64,000 bases of DNA, from the NCBI GenBank assembly GCA_016932385.1, contig JAFGCY010000098.1:25668-89667 (forward strand), given 5' to 3'. Shown here in pieces: positions 16,047 to 24,958 of this stretch. The stretch comes from a bacterium. Its GTDB lineage: Bacteria > 4484-113 > JAFGCY01. Below the pieces are notes generated by a model that saw only the letters and a list, made by a program, of their open reading frames with translations, was not told the origin of the DNA and ran no database searches. How positions within the stretch are numbered: position 1 is the stretch's first letter; every line of letters begins with the position of its first letter. The translations under genes and the position numbers were made by a program.

Positions 16047-18035
16047 CTATTTGCCGGCGACGAGGATCCAGCCCGCGTGGGCCAGGCCCAGTTCGCCCAT
16101 GGCGTTGAACATCGGGGCGAGTTGCTTCAAGCGCCGGCGGCCGGTCGTCGTGATCACAACCACGGCCTGGGCCTCCAGCATGCGCGGGTCGTAGAGCGCG
16201 GCCTCGCCGATGCCGCTGGCCGCGAACAGCCGGTTGGCGTCCAGCTTGGTGCCGAGATCGTCCCGGTTCGCCGCGCTGAGTACCGCGTCCGCCTGGTTGG
16301 AGCCGGTCGCGCCGACCAGCGCGATCTTACCCGGGGAGTTGTTAAGCAGCTTGGCCAGCACCAGGTTCAAGCGCCGCGCCTCGACCTCGTCGGCGGGCCG
16401 GCCGTCGCCGTCCACCACGGCCAGTAGCGGGGCGCCGTGGCGGCCCATCAGCGAGCCGGCGTCGCGCACGTCGGTGTCAAGAATACGGCCGGCGACCAAC
16501 AGCGCCGCCGTCAGCAGCAGCGCGAACAGGATCGAGACGAACGCCGCCGTCATGAGGCGCGGGCTGGCGGGCTTGTAATTGGGCCGGCCGGCATCGAGGA
16601 TTACGATCGGCGAAACATCGGATTCCTTTTGTAAGGCGATCTGCTGGCGCTCGGCATAGAGCGAGCCCAGCACCTGGGTGCCGATGTTGATATCGCCGCT
16701 GGCCTGATTGACGGCGTTCTGCGTCTCCGGCGACAGCTCTAACAGCTCCTCGTAACGGCCCATGCCCTGGTGCGCCGAGGCGATTTGGGCATCGAGCTGG
16801 TGGATGCTTTCGTCCAGCAGTTCCGCCAGCTGGCTTTTTCGCGAATCGATCGTCTGCTTGAGCAGAACGATGTCCGGGTGCTGCTCGGTCTTGGTCAGCA
16901 ATTCCTCTTGTAATTTGCGCTCGGCGTTGAGGATCGCCTGGGCCTGTTCCAGTTCGACCGGGCGGTCGACGGTCTCCGAGCTGTAATAACCGGTGAACGG
17001 CGCGTCGGTGTCCAGCTGGTCGCGCAGGTGTTGGACCTGCGCCTTTTCCGTGTAGAGCGCCGTGGCGCGGTTCTGGAATGTGAGATACGAGTCGGCTACG
17101 TAGGACGACTCGCCGCTGGCCAGCAGGTGCTTCTGGTCGCTGAGCAGCGCGGTCAGCTCCTCGCGATGGCCCTTGATCTCGGACTCGACCTCGGCGATGC
17201 GCTGATCGAGGTAGACCAGCATCTCGCTGGAATTCTGCTGCTTGTTTTCGACGTCGCGCGCGATGTAATACTCCATCATCGTGTTGACGATCCGCGCCGC
17301 CAGGCCGGGGTGCAGCTCGTCGCACTTGATGCCGATCGTATTGGAACGTACGCCGACGCGCATGATCGTCAGCGAGTCGCGTAACAACGCGGCCGCCAGT
17401 TCGGGCTCGGTCAGCTTGAGCCGCCAGCGCTGGGCCTGGTCCGGCGTGAAGCCGGTCAGGGCGATGCTCAAGCCCTCGGTGGCTAGCACCTCGCCCACGG
17501 GCTTGGTATCGACGGTCTTGCCGTCGACCTGCAGCGCATAGCCGCCCTGGCCGTCGACCTCGACCACCAGCTGACGCTTGGCCATCCGGTCGTAGTTGAG
17601 GTCGAGGGACAGCGTGGCCGGGTAGTCCAGCTTGCCGTAATCGAGCGGGCGCTTGGTGCGGAAGATGAAGGCCAGGACGCGGCCGAGCTGGTAACCGAGC
17701 GGGTTGGGCTGCCAGGCCGGTACGGGCTTGCACTGCAGGAACAGCGTGTCCACGGCGTGCTGGCGCACTACCTGCGATTCCAGCACGGCGAGTTCGTCCT
17801 CGACGTTATCGCTGGTCAGCATCGCCATCGGGCTCAGCGCGGCGACCCGCGGCTGCGAGCCGACCCGGGCCGTGGTTCGCGCGGAGTAGACCGGCGGTTG
17901 CCAGACCTGCGTGATACCCATGATCAGGGCGAGGATCACGAACAGGCTGAACCCGCGCCAGCCGTACCACCGGATGTATTGGATCACCCCTGTACTCCGC
18001 CTGCTGCTTCCCATCGTCTTAAACGCCGCCTCCAT
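16047..18035 (-). CDS. Polysaccharide co-polymerase (Wzz/GumC family) with degenerate kinase-like tail
   Basis: 662 residues. A membrane segment near 29-46 (GFSLFVILALIMGITQVWQP) is followed by the Wzz periplasmic beta region, a long coiled-coil helical stretch (about 230-440, EVESEIKGHREELTALL...), the proline-rich APASPRL-like turn (NYKPASPRLMTA) and a second membrane segment (about 495-520). The last 140 residues resemble a tyrosine-autokinase (BY-kinase) domain. The Walker A position reads VGATGSNQADAV instead of GxxGxGKT, so it is probably inactive. It controls chain length or export of a surface polysaccharide, consistent with the flippase, transferases and ligase that follow. Confidence 0.85.
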   Translation of the reverse strand: MEAAFKTMGSSRRSTGVIQYIRWYGWRGFSLFVILALIMGITQVWQPPVYSARTTARVGSQPRVAALSPMAMLTSDNVEDELAVLESQVVRQHAVDTLFLQCKPVPAWQPNPLGYQLGRVLAFIFRTKRPLDYGKLDYPATLSLDLNYDRMAKRQLVVEVDGQGGYALQVDGKTVDTKPVGEVLATEGLSIALTGFTPDQAQRWRLKLTEPELAAALLRDSLTIMRVGVRSNTIGIKCDELHPGLAARIVNTMMEYYIARDVENKQQNSSEMLVYLDQRIAEVESEIKGHREELTALLSDQKHLLASGESSYVADSYLTFQNRATALYTEKAQVQHLRDQLDTDAPFTGYYSSETVDRPVELEQAQAILNAERKLQEELLTKTEQHPDIVLLKQTIDSRKSQLAELLDESIHQLDAQIASAHQGMGRYEELLELSPETQNAVNQASGDINIGTQVLGSLYAERQQIALQKESDVSPIVILDAGRPNYKPASPRLMTAAFVSILFALLLTAALLVAGRILDTDVRDAGSLMGRHGAPLLAVVDGDGRPADEVEARRLNLVLAKLLNNSPGKIALVGATGSNQADAVLSAANRDDLGTKLDANRLFAASGIGEAALYDPRMLEAQAVVVITTTGRRRLKQLAPMFNAMGELGLAHAGWILVAGK

Positions 18036-18064
18036 ACCCGTCGGTCAACGGGCCTCAAGCGGGG

Positions 18065-18070
18065 ATTATA
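18065..18070 (-). promoter_or_regulatory. -10 box for the Wzz-like gene
   Basis: TATAAT on the minus strand (CGCTATAATCC) lies 29 nt before ATG 18035, in the short gap after the flippase stop. The Wzz-like gene may therefore have its own promoter. No clear -35. Confidence 0.45.
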
Positions 18071-18089
18071 GCGTTTGTAGCCGGTGATT

Positions 18090-19571
18090 TTAAGCCGCGG
18101 GCCGGCGCGAGCGCCTCAGGAAAATATCGCGCAGGAAATCCAGCTGCTGGCGGAACAGCGGCGGGCCCAGGCGCAGGACCAGGATCGCGGTCAGCGCGTA
18201 GACCAGGATGTAGCCCAGCGTATAGACCGCCGCCATGATCAGGCCGTGCGGGGCCGGCAGGCGCCAGTGAATCACGACCAGCACGGCGATCGGCAGGGCG
18301 ATGGCCAGCGGCTGGTACCAGGGGAAATCCCAGCGGTAATGGCGCTGCGCCCCGATGTAGGTGGATACGCAATAAATGATGTAGGTCGCCAGCGCGGCGA
18401 TCGCTGCGCCGGTCTCCGCCATGAACGGGATCAGGGCGAAGTTCAGGCCGACGTTGATCAGCCCCGCCCACAGCGTGTACCAGGTCAAGGCCTGCGTTTT
18501 CTGCGAGAACTCGAACGACTTGATCAACAGCGGGTGCAGCTGGGCCAGTGCCAGGGCCGGCACCAGGTAGACGATCAGGTCCGCCGCCGCGGCATACCTG
18601 GGATCGAACAGCGCGCCGATCAGGGCCTCGCGCAGCAGGTAGAGCGTCAAGCCCAGGCCGGTGATGATCGTGATCAGCACGGCCGAGGTCAGGTGCAGCA
18701 CGCGCATCGCGGCGGCCTCGCCCTCGCGCTCGAAGACGCGGTAGCTGACCGGTACGAACGCCATCGTCAGCGGCCGCGCGCCCATTTCCAAAAGCATCCG
18801 CGCCAGCTGGTTGGCCGGCGAGAAGATGCCGACGGCGGCGGTGCCCTTGAGCAGGCCGAGGATCAGCCGTCCCGCCGAATTCATCAGCATGCTGCCCGTG
18901 TTGACCATCGCCAGCGGCAGGCCGTAGTCGAGCACGGGCTTGACCGCCCGCCAGGAGAAGCTGTCGCGGCTGAAGGCGATGCTCTCGCGCAGGCGGGTGA
19001 TGGACCAGACCAGCGCGACGCCGATGGAAACAGACTGGGTGATCAGCAGGATCCGGCCCGTGCGTTCGACCTGGGTCAACAGCAGGATCCCGAGCAGCAG
19101 GCGCCCGAAGGAGATGGTCAGCAGCGTGATCAACCAGTCGCCCGGGCGGCGCTGCGTGCGAAACAGCCATTGCGCCAGGCTGAGGGTGCCCATCGGAATG
19201 ACCAGCGCGTAGACGAGCCAGGGCAGGGCGGCGTCCTGGTGGAACAGCGCCATGCCGGCGGATGCCAGCGTGGTTACTACCAGCAGCACCACCATGGTTA
19301 CGAGGTAGGTTGCCAGCAGCTGGCCGAGGTACTTGGGACGCTCGCTGGGTTCCAGGGCCGGATACTGGCGGATCAGCGTGAAGTTGATCCAGCCGATCGC
19401 GATGCCGGCGACGACCTCCGCCGCGGCCAGGGCCACGAAGTAATAGCCGTACTGGTCGGGCGTCAGCAGGCGCGAGAAGTAATAAAACGCGGCCAGTCCG
19501 GCCCCGGCCTGGCCGATCGAGGCCAGCATGTAGATCAGCGTTTCCCGGCCGAGCCCGCGGATCTCGCTCAC
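18090..19571 (-). CDS. Polysaccharide flippase (Wzx / MATE-like oligosaccharide transporter)
   Basis: 493 residues, GTG start at 19571 overlapping the upstream acyltransferase stop (GTGA), with GGAG 8 nt before it. About 12-14 hydrophobic segments run the length of the protein. The N-terminus (ETLIYMLASIGQAGAGLAAFY...LTPDQYGYY) is typical of Wzx flippases that move undecaprenyl-linked repeat units across the membrane. It sits with Wzz-like, glycosyltransferase and O-antigen ligase genes, as in Wzx/Wzy loci. Confidence 0.88.
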   Translation of the reverse strand: MSEIRGLGRETLIYMLASIGQAGAGLAAFYYFSRLLTPDQYGYYFVALAAAEVVAGIAIGWINFTLIRQYPALEPSERPKYLGQLLATYLVTMVVLLVVTTLASAGMALFHQDAALPWLVYALVIPMGTLSLAQWLFRTQRRPGDWLITLLTISFGRLLLGILLLTQVERTGRILLITQSVSIGVALVWSITRLRESIAFSRDSFSWRAVKPVLDYGLPLAMVNTGSMLMNSAGRLILGLLKGTAAVGIFSPANQLARMLLEMGARPLTMAFVPVSYRVFEREGEAAAMRVLHLTSAVLITIITGLGLTLYLLREALIGALFDPRYAAAADLIVYLVPALALAQLHPLLIKSFEFSQKTQALTWYTLWAGLINVGLNFALIPFMAETGAAIAALATYIIYCVSTYIGAQRHYRWDFPWYQPLAIALPIAVLVVIHWRLPAPHGLIMAAVYTLGYILVYALTAILVLRLGPPLFRQQLDFLRDIFLRRSRRPAA

Positions 19572-20164
19572 GAGTTGAGCTCCCGGACGACCTGGGCCGG
19601 CTGGCCGGCGCAGATTGTGCCGGCGGGCAGGTCCGAAGTGACCACGCTGCCGGCGCCGATGATCACGTCGTCGCCGATCGTCACGCCCTTGAGGATGATC
19701 ACGTTCTGGCCGGTCCAGACGCGGTTGCCGATGATCACGGGCCGCGGTTCGTCGCGGTCGCCGGCGGCGCGCCGGGCGGCGTCGGCCACGTGGCCGTTTG
19801 CGTCGACGATCGTCGTGCCGGCGGCGGTATAGCAGTCCTCGCCCAGCTGGACGCGCTGGCGGGCGTGGATCGTCGTGCCGTTTAAGCGGCAGCGCGCGCC
19901 GATCTCGATCACGGCGCCCTCGGCGTCGGTGAACAGTTTGGTCGCGCCGGTGATCTGCGTATGGTAGCCGAAATCGCGGCTGCGCAGGATCACGCCGTCA
20001 TTGAGGACGATCCGGCCGGCGAAGCACTGGATGCGCGCGCGGCCCTGGGCGCGGACACCGCGTCCCAGCTCCAGGCCCTGCCACCGCAGTTCCAATGAGT
20101 AGCAGCGGTCGGCGATGGCCTGGTGCCATCCGATCAGCTTGCGGATCACCCGGTTCATTGGCAT
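19568..20164 (-). CDS. Hexapeptide-repeat acyltransferase (WcaF/LacA-like)
   Basis: 198 residues. The second half is a left-handed beta-helix of hexapeptide repeats (TIVDANGHVADA, VIIGNRVWTGQNVIILKGVT, IGDDVIIGAGSVVTSDLPAG), the active-site-containing fold of sugar O-acetyltransferases. It probably acetylates a sugar of the surface polymer. It is the first gene of a coupled pair with the flippase (4-nt overlap). ATG 20164 is used; ATG 20158 two codons later is possible. Confidence 0.85.
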   Translation of the reverse strand: MPMNRVIRKLIGWHQAIADRCYSLELRWQGLELGRGVRAQGRARIQCFAGRIVLNDGVILRSRDFGYHTQITGATKLFTDAEGAVIEIGARCRLNGTTIHARQRVQLGEDCYTAAGTTIVDANGHVADAARRAAGDRDEPRPVIIGNRVWTGQNVIILKGVTIGDDVIIGAGSVVTSDLPAGTICAGQPAQVVRELNS

Positions 20165-20205
20165 AAGTACACCGTTTCGGCAGCAATACTAGCACAACCG
20201 GCTGT

Positions 20206-21375
20206 TCAGACGCCGAGCACCTGCGAGCGGCGTTGGCGTACGGCGGCCGCGATCACTTCCGCGTATTTCTCCGCGACCGATTCGATCGAGTAGCGCTCGC
20301 GCACCAGCCGGCTGGCGGTCAGGCCGCGCTCGGCCAGCTGGACCTCGGGCAGGGCCACCAGCTTGGTCAGGCCCGTCACCAAGCCGTTGATCGTTGTCGG
20401 TGGAACGGTGATCGCGCCCAGCTCGTTGCCGACGCTGACCGCCGCGCCGCAGGCGGTGACTACCACGGGCCGGCCCACGCTGGACGCTTCCAGCAGCGCG
20501 TTGGGGAACGACTCGGTCCGGCTGGGAATAATCACGGCGTCGCTGGCCGCCATCCACTCCTGCGGTCGGTCGGTTGGCTTCAACAACCGGAGGCGGCCCG
20601 GCAGCTGCTGGGCGACCTTCGCGATACGTTCGGCGGTTTCCGCGCTCTGCACCAGCCCGGTGTTGACCCAAACGATGTTGTAGCGCTGCAGTTGCTCGGG
20701 AATCCTGAGCAGGGCTTCCGCCAGCAGGTCCTGGCCCTTGTTCTCGTGGACACGGTTCGGCGTATAAATAATAAAGGCATCCGGGGGCAGGCCCAGCGCA
20801 TCGCGCAGCCGGTGACGGTCGTCGTAGGGCACATAGGCGAACCGCCCGGTGTCGACGCCGTTGGGGACGACGCGGTAGCGGCTCGGCGGGATCGTATACG
20901 CGCCGCGCACGGCATCGGCGCCGGCCTGGGAGTTGGCGATCAGCACGTCGGCCCAGTGGCTGATCAGCCCCTCGGTGGCCTGAAGCTGCCAGGGGATGCC
21001 GACGCGGGCAATACGGATCAACCGCGCGACATTCTTCAGCCGGTAGGTGGCCAGCAGGTTGAACAGGTTGACGCCCTGGTACATGCTCAGTACGGCGTCG
21101 ACCTTTTCCTCGACAATGATTCTGCGCAGGCCTCTGATCAGGCCGGGGCAGATTTTGCCACGCTTGGGCGTCACGAACGTCCTCACGCCGTGGTCGCGCA
21201 GTTCGTCCCCTACGCGGCCCGCGTCGATGTAGGTGGCCAGCAGCGGCTGGATGCGCTGGCGGTCGAGCTTCAGGCAGAGATTGCGGGCCATCCGCTCGGC
21301 GCCGCCCGCGCTGAGCTGGCCTTCCGGGTCGACGGTCGGCGCGATAATCAGCAGCTTGAGCGGGCCAAACGGCAC
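20206..21375 (-). CDS. Glycosyltransferase family 4
   Basis: 389 residues from GTG 21375. The preferred start follows a TATAAT box by 7 nt (leaderless); the ATG at 21384 lies inside that box. The N-terminal Rossmann half starts LKLLIIAPTVDPEGQLSAGGAERM, a donor-type loop with GGAE. The C-terminal half holds YTPNRVHENKGQDLLAEA and the GT-B signature IIPSRTESFPNALLEASSVG, with the E...E nucleotide-sugar ligands. Likely role: adding a sugar to the polysaccharide repeat unit in the cytoplasm. Confidence 0.87.
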   Translation of the reverse strand: MPFGPLKLLIIAPTVDPEGQLSAGGAERMARNLCLKLDRQRIQPLLATYIDAGRVGDELRDHGVRTFVTPKRGKICPGLIRGLRRIIVEEKVDAVLSMYQGVNLFNLLATYRLKNVARLIRIARVGIPWQLQATEGLISHWADVLIANSQAGADAVRGAYTIPPSRYRVVPNGVDTGRFAYVPYDDRHRLRDALGLPPDAFIIYTPNRVHENKGQDLLAEALLRIPEQLQRYNIVWVNTGLVQSAETAERIAKVAQQLPGRLRLLKPTDRPQEWMAASDAVIIPSRTESFPNALLEASSVGRPVVVTACGAAVSVGNELGAITVPPTTINGLVTGLTKLVALPEVQLAERGLTASRLVRERYSIESVAEKYAEVIAAAVRQRRSQVLGV

Positions 21376-21382
21376 GGCGAGC

Positions 21383-21388
21383 ATTATA
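21383..21388 (-). promoter_or_regulatory. -10 box, leaderless GT4 gene
   Basis: TATAAT on the minus strand ends 7 nt before GTG 21375. It overlaps the alternative ATG start, which therefore could not be transcribed from this promoter. Confidence 0.5.
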
Positions 21389-21433
21389 GCCCGGCCAGGG
21401 TTATCCGCGAACACCAAGTTGCAGCGCAAAGCG

Positions 21434-21439
21434 TAAAAT
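21434..21439 (+). promoter_or_regulatory. -10 box for the PaaK/CapK-like gene
   Basis: TAAAAT lies 10 nt before GTG 21450 and is back-to-back with the divergent glycosyltransferase promoter. Confidence 0.35.
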
Positions 21440-21449
21440 AAGCTCGATA

Positions 21450-22787
21450 GTGAAACGCGAAATCATCAAGGCGAAGTACTGGTGGCGCTGTTGTTGCGAC
21501 AGCGCGTTTGGCTGGGGGGCGGCTTGGTGCCGCGACGGCTTCTTGCTGGCTCGGCCCGACTACGAAGCCCGGGCCCGGGAACGGCTGATCGTGTTGCTGG
21601 ATGGCTTTAAGCGCCTGGGACTCTGCACCGAGCCGGAATATGCAGCCTTTGCCAAGTCCGTAGCTAGCGAACAGCTGAGCCACCTGCCCGTACTGGACAA
21701 GCCCGGTCTGCAAAAGCTGTTTCCGCGGCTCCAGGAGAACTACAAGCACCGCGCGGACGTGTACCCGAACGCCACCGGCGGCTCGACCGGCGAGCCCGTC
21801 AGTTACCTGCGCAGCAAGTTGCAGGACAACGCGGGCGGCGGCGCGTCCTACGAGATGTTCAAGCTGTTGGGCTGGCGGCCGGGGATGCTGAGGGTCAGCC
21901 TCTGGGGCAGCGAGCGCGATATCGGGCGGGCGGAAAAGCGCAAGGGCTGGTGGAAGTCACTGCTGGACGACACCACGCTGGTCGGGGCCTACGCGCCGGA
22001 CGAGGAAGTCTTCCGCCGGTTCGTCGACACGATCGAAGCGCGGCCCGGCTGCGCGGTCTACGGCTTTACCTCGCTGTTGGCCGAGTGCGCGCGCGTGATG
22101 GTCAAGAACGGCTGGCAGCTGGCGCCGGGTGCCGTCGGCACCGCCTGGGTCGGCGCGGAAGCCGTTTCGGATGCGCAGCGCGAGGTGTTCTACCGCGCGT
22201 TCGGTGTCCGTCTGCGCGACCATTACGGCAGCCGCGAGTGTTCCACGATCGCCGCCGAATGCGACCACCGTACACGGCACATCAACCCGCGCTACCTGGT
22301 CGAGGCGGTTGACCACGCGACGCGCCGGGTACTGCCCGCCGGCGAGGTTGGCAGCCTGTTGGTCACCGACCTGTTCAACGAAGTCACCCCGCTGATCCGT
22401 TATGAGATCGGCGACCTGGGGAGCGTGGACTGGGGTGACTGTCCCTGCGGCCGGAGCGGCTTTTGCCTGACTGAACTCACCGGCCGCACCGCGGGCCTGT
22501 TCGAGCTTGAGTCCGGCCGCAAGGTCAGCGCGCTGTTCTTCAACCACCTGCTCAAGGAGTTCCCGACCGTGCTGCAGTTCCAGGTGCTGCGCGACGGGCT
22601 GGCCGAATTCCGCGTCGCCTACACGGGCGAGGCGCTTTCCGCGGATGAGCAGGCACGCCTGGAGTCGGTCGTCAGCCACCTGCTGGAAGGCGCGCGCGTG
22701 ACGGCCGTATACATGGAGCAGTTGGATCGCAGCGCTTCGGGCAAGCTGATGCAGTACCGCGACCTGCGGGATGAAGCGGAAGGCTAG
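21450..22787 (+). CDS. PaaK/CapK-like AMP-binding ligase
   Basis: 445 residues, GTG start. It contains the P-loop-like motif NATGGSTGEPVSY, YGFTSLLAECARVM, the DHYGSRECSTIAAEC turn and RYEIGDLG, all typical of phenylacetate-CoA ligase (PaaK) relatives. In capsule and exopolysaccharide loci such proteins are called CapK; their acyl substrate is usually unknown. It lies inside the polysaccharide locus between the glycosyltransferase and the ligase/polymerase. The stop shares the palindrome CTAG (22784-22787) with the convergent next gene. It could modify the polymer with an acyl or amino-acyl group (inference). Confidence 0.83.
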   Translation: MKREIIKAKYWWRCCCDSAFGWGAAWCRDGFLLARPDYEARARERLIVLLDGFKRLGLCTEPEYAAFAKSVASEQLSHLPVLDKPGLQKLFPRLQENYKHRADVYPNATGGSTGEPVSYLRSKLQDNAGGGASYEMFKLLGWRPGMLRVSLWGSERDIGRAEKRKGWWKSLLDDTTLVGAYAPDEEVFRRFVDTIEARPGCAVYGFTSLLAECARVMVKNGWQLAPGAVGTAWVGAEAVSDAQREVFYRAFGVRLRDHYGSRECSTIAAECDHRTRHINPRYLVEAVDHATRRVLPAGEVGSLLVTDLFNEVTPLIRYEIGDLGSVDWGDCPCGRSGFCLTELTGRTAGLFELESGRKVSALFFNHLLKEFPTVLQFQVLRDGLAEFRVAYTGEALSADEQARLESVVSHLLEGARVTAVYMEQLDRSASGKLMQYRDLRDEAEG

Positions 22788-24214
22788 AAGCTGAGCACCG
22801 TCTGTTCCGGTTCGACGAGCTCGCCGATGTGCGCGCGGCCGTTGTTCGCCACAAGCGCCGTATCGCCGAGTTTGCCCGCGCCGATCATCAGCGCCAGCAA
22901 CAGCAGGATGGAGTTGGTCGCCAGCATCCACCAGATCAGGCAGGTCCAGACGAGAAGCGCCAGCGCCAACGGGCATTTGAAGCGCGAGAACTGCCAGACG
23001 GCGATGCCGATGAAGGCCAGCACCGCCCCCAGCGCGAACAGGCCGCCCTGCATCACCATGTACAGGTAGCCGTTGTCGACGGTGTAGTACGACTCCTCGC
23101 TCCAAGCGCTGCCGCCGCGCGCACCGAAGACGATCGAGCTGCGCGCCGTGCGGAAGCTGGGCTTGATACCGGTCAGCCAGCCCTGCTGGCGGTCGATGTC
23201 GTCGATCACGCGCGACCAGATCGTAATCCGCCCCTCGCGGCCGCTGGAGACCAGGTTCGACGGGTCCAACAGGTCGATGCCGTAGGCGTGGCGCACGTAT
23301 AGCGCGGTCAGCAGGCCGACCAGCACCACCGCCAGCAGCGCGGGCGTGATGGCCAGCAGGCCCCGCCGGGCGGGCAGGCCCCGCTCGCGGGCGTTCCTCA
23401 GCGCCCAGGCCACATACAGGGTCAGGTAGACCATCAGCGCGGTGACGATGCCGCCGCGGCTGAAGCTGCCCAGCACCATGAACAGGCAGGCCAGCGCCAG
23501 GGCGAAGTACGCCCCGCGGCGCCAGGTCCACTGCCGGATCCACAGCGCCGTGTACCAGGCGATCGCGCCGGCAGTCATGAACAGCACGGCGAACAGGGTG
23601 CGCTCCAGGATCAGCGGCATCGGCAGCAGCACAAACGCCTCGAATTTGCCGAACGACAGCGCCGAGCTTTCGCCGAACACGGTGCGGTAGGCGGTGATCC
23701 AGTCGCGGTAGCCGTCCATCCAGAACAGCGCGATCAGTACCGCGACAGAGATATTCACCAGTGCCAGTACCACCATCGTCCGGCGCAACTTGCGCCAATC
23801 GTAGCCCGCGACGATCCCCGCGCCGAACATCAACAGCGGATAGAGCTGGCCCTTGACCTCGTTGAGCTGTGAAAACGAGCTGGCCTGCTGGCAAAAGAAT
23901 GCCGCCGCGGCCAGCAACAGCGCCACCTGCCATAGTGCGCCCGGCGCCGTGAAACGCTTGCGCCAGACTGGGTCGGCGATGATGCGCCAGAGGCCGATCG
24001 CGAGAATCAGCCCGGCCAGCGCGTCGCGCCAGGGTACCGGCGGCAGGCTGACGCCGGCTAAAAGCGGCAGAAACTCGACGCTGAACATGCGGATGAACAG
24101 GTCGTGGAACAGGAAGACGAGGTAGGTGGAGACCAGCACGTCGCGCAGCCGCGTCCAGGCCAGGGCGTGCGCCCAGCCGTTGCTGGCATCCGGCGGCTGC
24201 TTCCGTTTCTCCAC
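22784..24214 (-). CDS. O-antigen ligase/polymerase family membrane protein (Wzy/WaaL)
   Basis: 476 residues from GTG 24214, chosen because a TAGAAT box ends 7 nt upstream. An in-frame ATG at 24256 would add a poorly hydrophobic 14-residue head. It has about ten to twelve membrane segments, a central run of small hydrophobic helices, and a large extracytoplasmic loop after LYVRHAYGIDLLDPSNLVSS containing GREGRITIWSRVIDD, a common Wzy_C (O-antigen ligase) loop. It would join or polymerise polysaccharide units made by this locus. Confidence 0.85.
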   Translation of the reverse strand: MEKRKQPPDASNGWAHALAWTRLRDVLVSTYLVFLFHDLFIRMFSVEFLPLLAGVSLPPVPWRDALAGLILAIGLWRIIADPVWRKRFTAPGALWQVALLLAAAAFFCQQASSFSQLNEVKGQLYPLLMFGAGIVAGYDWRKLRRTMVVLALVNISVAVLIALFWMDGYRDWITAYRTVFGESSALSFGKFEAFVLLPMPLILERTLFAVLFMTAGAIAWYTALWIRQWTWRRGAYFALALACLFMVLGSFSRGGIVTALMVYLTLYVAWALRNARERGLPARRGLLAITPALLAVVLVGLLTALYVRHAYGIDLLDPSNLVSSGREGRITIWSRVIDDIDRQQGWLTGIKPSFRTARSSIVFGARGGSAWSEESYYTVDNGYLYMVMQGGLFALGAVLAFIGIAVWQFSRFKCPLALALLVWTCLIWWMLATNSILLLLALMIGAGKLGDTALVANNGRAHIGELVEPEQTVLSF

Positions 24215-24221
24215 CGCGCAT

Positions 24222-24227
24222 ATTCTA
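24222..24227 (-). promoter_or_regulatory. -10 box for the O-antigen ligase gene
   Basis: TAGAAT on the minus strand is 7 nt before GTG 24214; no ribosome site is present. Confidence 0.4.
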
Positions 24228-24273
24228 GCGCCAGCCGCGCCGCTGGCGGCGGACATGACAAACAGGGCCGCGG

Positions 24274-24282
24274 TGTTACAAT
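24274..24282 (+). promoter_or_regulatory. Extended -10 for the B12-subunit operon
   Basis: TGTTACAAT (extended -10) ends 8 nt before ATG 24291, consistent with a leaderless transcript. No -35 was recognised. Confidence 0.5.
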
Positions 24283-24290
24283 TCTCCGTT

Positions 24291-24719
24291 ATGATTACGA
24301 CCGGGGCGACCTACCGAGTGATTGTGGCCAAGCCGGGCCTGGACGGCCACGACCGCGGCGCGCGCGTCGTGGCGCGGGCCCTGCGCGACGACGGCTTCGA
24401 AGTGATCTACACCGGCCTGCACCAGACGCCGGAGATGATCGTCAACGCCTGCATCCAGGAGGATCCCGACGCGCTGTTACTGTCGATCCTCTCGGGCGCG
24501 CACATGGCGCTGATCCCGCGCGTGCTGGGCGCGCTCCGCGACGCCGGCCTGGGCGATACACCGGTGCTGGCGGGCGGCATCATTCCCGACGAGGATGCGA
24601 AAAACCTGCTGGCGCTGGGCGTCAAGCGCGTGATGGGACCGGGCACGGACACGCACGACATCGCCGAGGTTGTCCGCGGATTGGCGGCCGAGCGCCGCGC
24701 CAAGCTGGAGCCGAAATAA
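24291..24719 (+). CDS. Methylmalonyl-CoA mutase small (B12-binding) subunit
   Basis: 142 residues. It carries the cobalamin-binding motif DGHDRGARVVA (DxHxxG), SILSGAHM and AGGIIPDED, in the order seen in the C-terminal domain of methylmalonyl-CoA mutase. Its length matches stand-alone small subunits. The ATG at 24291 follows an extended -10 box, so the mRNA is probably leaderless. The large substrate-binding subunit is not in this window. Its stop overlaps the next ATG (TAATG). The partner could also be another acyl-CoA mutase such as ethylmalonyl- or isobutyryl-CoA mutase. Confidence 0.9.
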   Translation: MITTGATYRVIVAKPGLDGHDRGARVVARALRDDGFEVIYTGLHQTPEMIVNACIQEDPDALLLSILSGAHMALIPRVLGALRDAGLGDTPVLAGGIIPDEDAKNLLALGVKRVMGPGTDTHDIAEVVRGLAAERRAKLEPK

Positions 24720-24958
24720 TGGGCAGGATCGCGATCGAAGTGCCCGACCTGGGCATGCAAACCGAAGAAATCAAGTTCGGCCTCTGGCTGAAGGCGGCCG
24801 GCGAACGGATCACCGCCGGTGAGGACCTGTTCGAGGTCGAGGCCGACAAGGCGACGGTGGTCTGCGAGGCGCCGGCCGACGGCGTGCTGGCGGAGTTGGT
24901 GGTTCAAGACGGCCCGGTCAGGACGGGCGAAGTGATAGGGTATCTCGATGCTGGATAA
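24719..24958 (+). CDS. Stand-alone lipoyl-domain carrier protein
   Basis: 79 residues, starting 1 nt into the previous stop (TAATG). The whole protein is one biotinyl/lipoyl-like barrel: IEVPDLGMQTEEIKFGLWLK, then the modified lysine in FEVEADKATVVCEAPADG, then a terminal GEVIGYLDAG. EADKA rather than AMKM indicates lipoyl rather than biotin. E2 proteins normally carry this domain fused to a catalytic core, which is absent here. It may serve a 2-oxoacid dehydrogenase encoded elsewhere. Its end overlaps serS by 11 nt. Confidence 0.82.
   Translation: MGRIAIEVPDLGMQTEEIKFGLWLKAAGERITAGEDLFEVEADKATVVCEAPADGVLAELVVQDGPVRTGEVIGYLDAG

Noticed and set aside
18084..19832. Long open frame opposite the flippase gene (also 39493-41124, 43323-44654 and similar)
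   Set aside because: Antisense frames in GC-rich coding regions stay open by codon-position bias; translations are Arg/Gln/Ala-rich, lack domains, and the real genes have clear families.
22784..22787. Shared CTAG stop palindrome between convergent genes as a regulatory site
   Set aside because: Both genes simply use the palindromic TAG; no further structure supports regulation.
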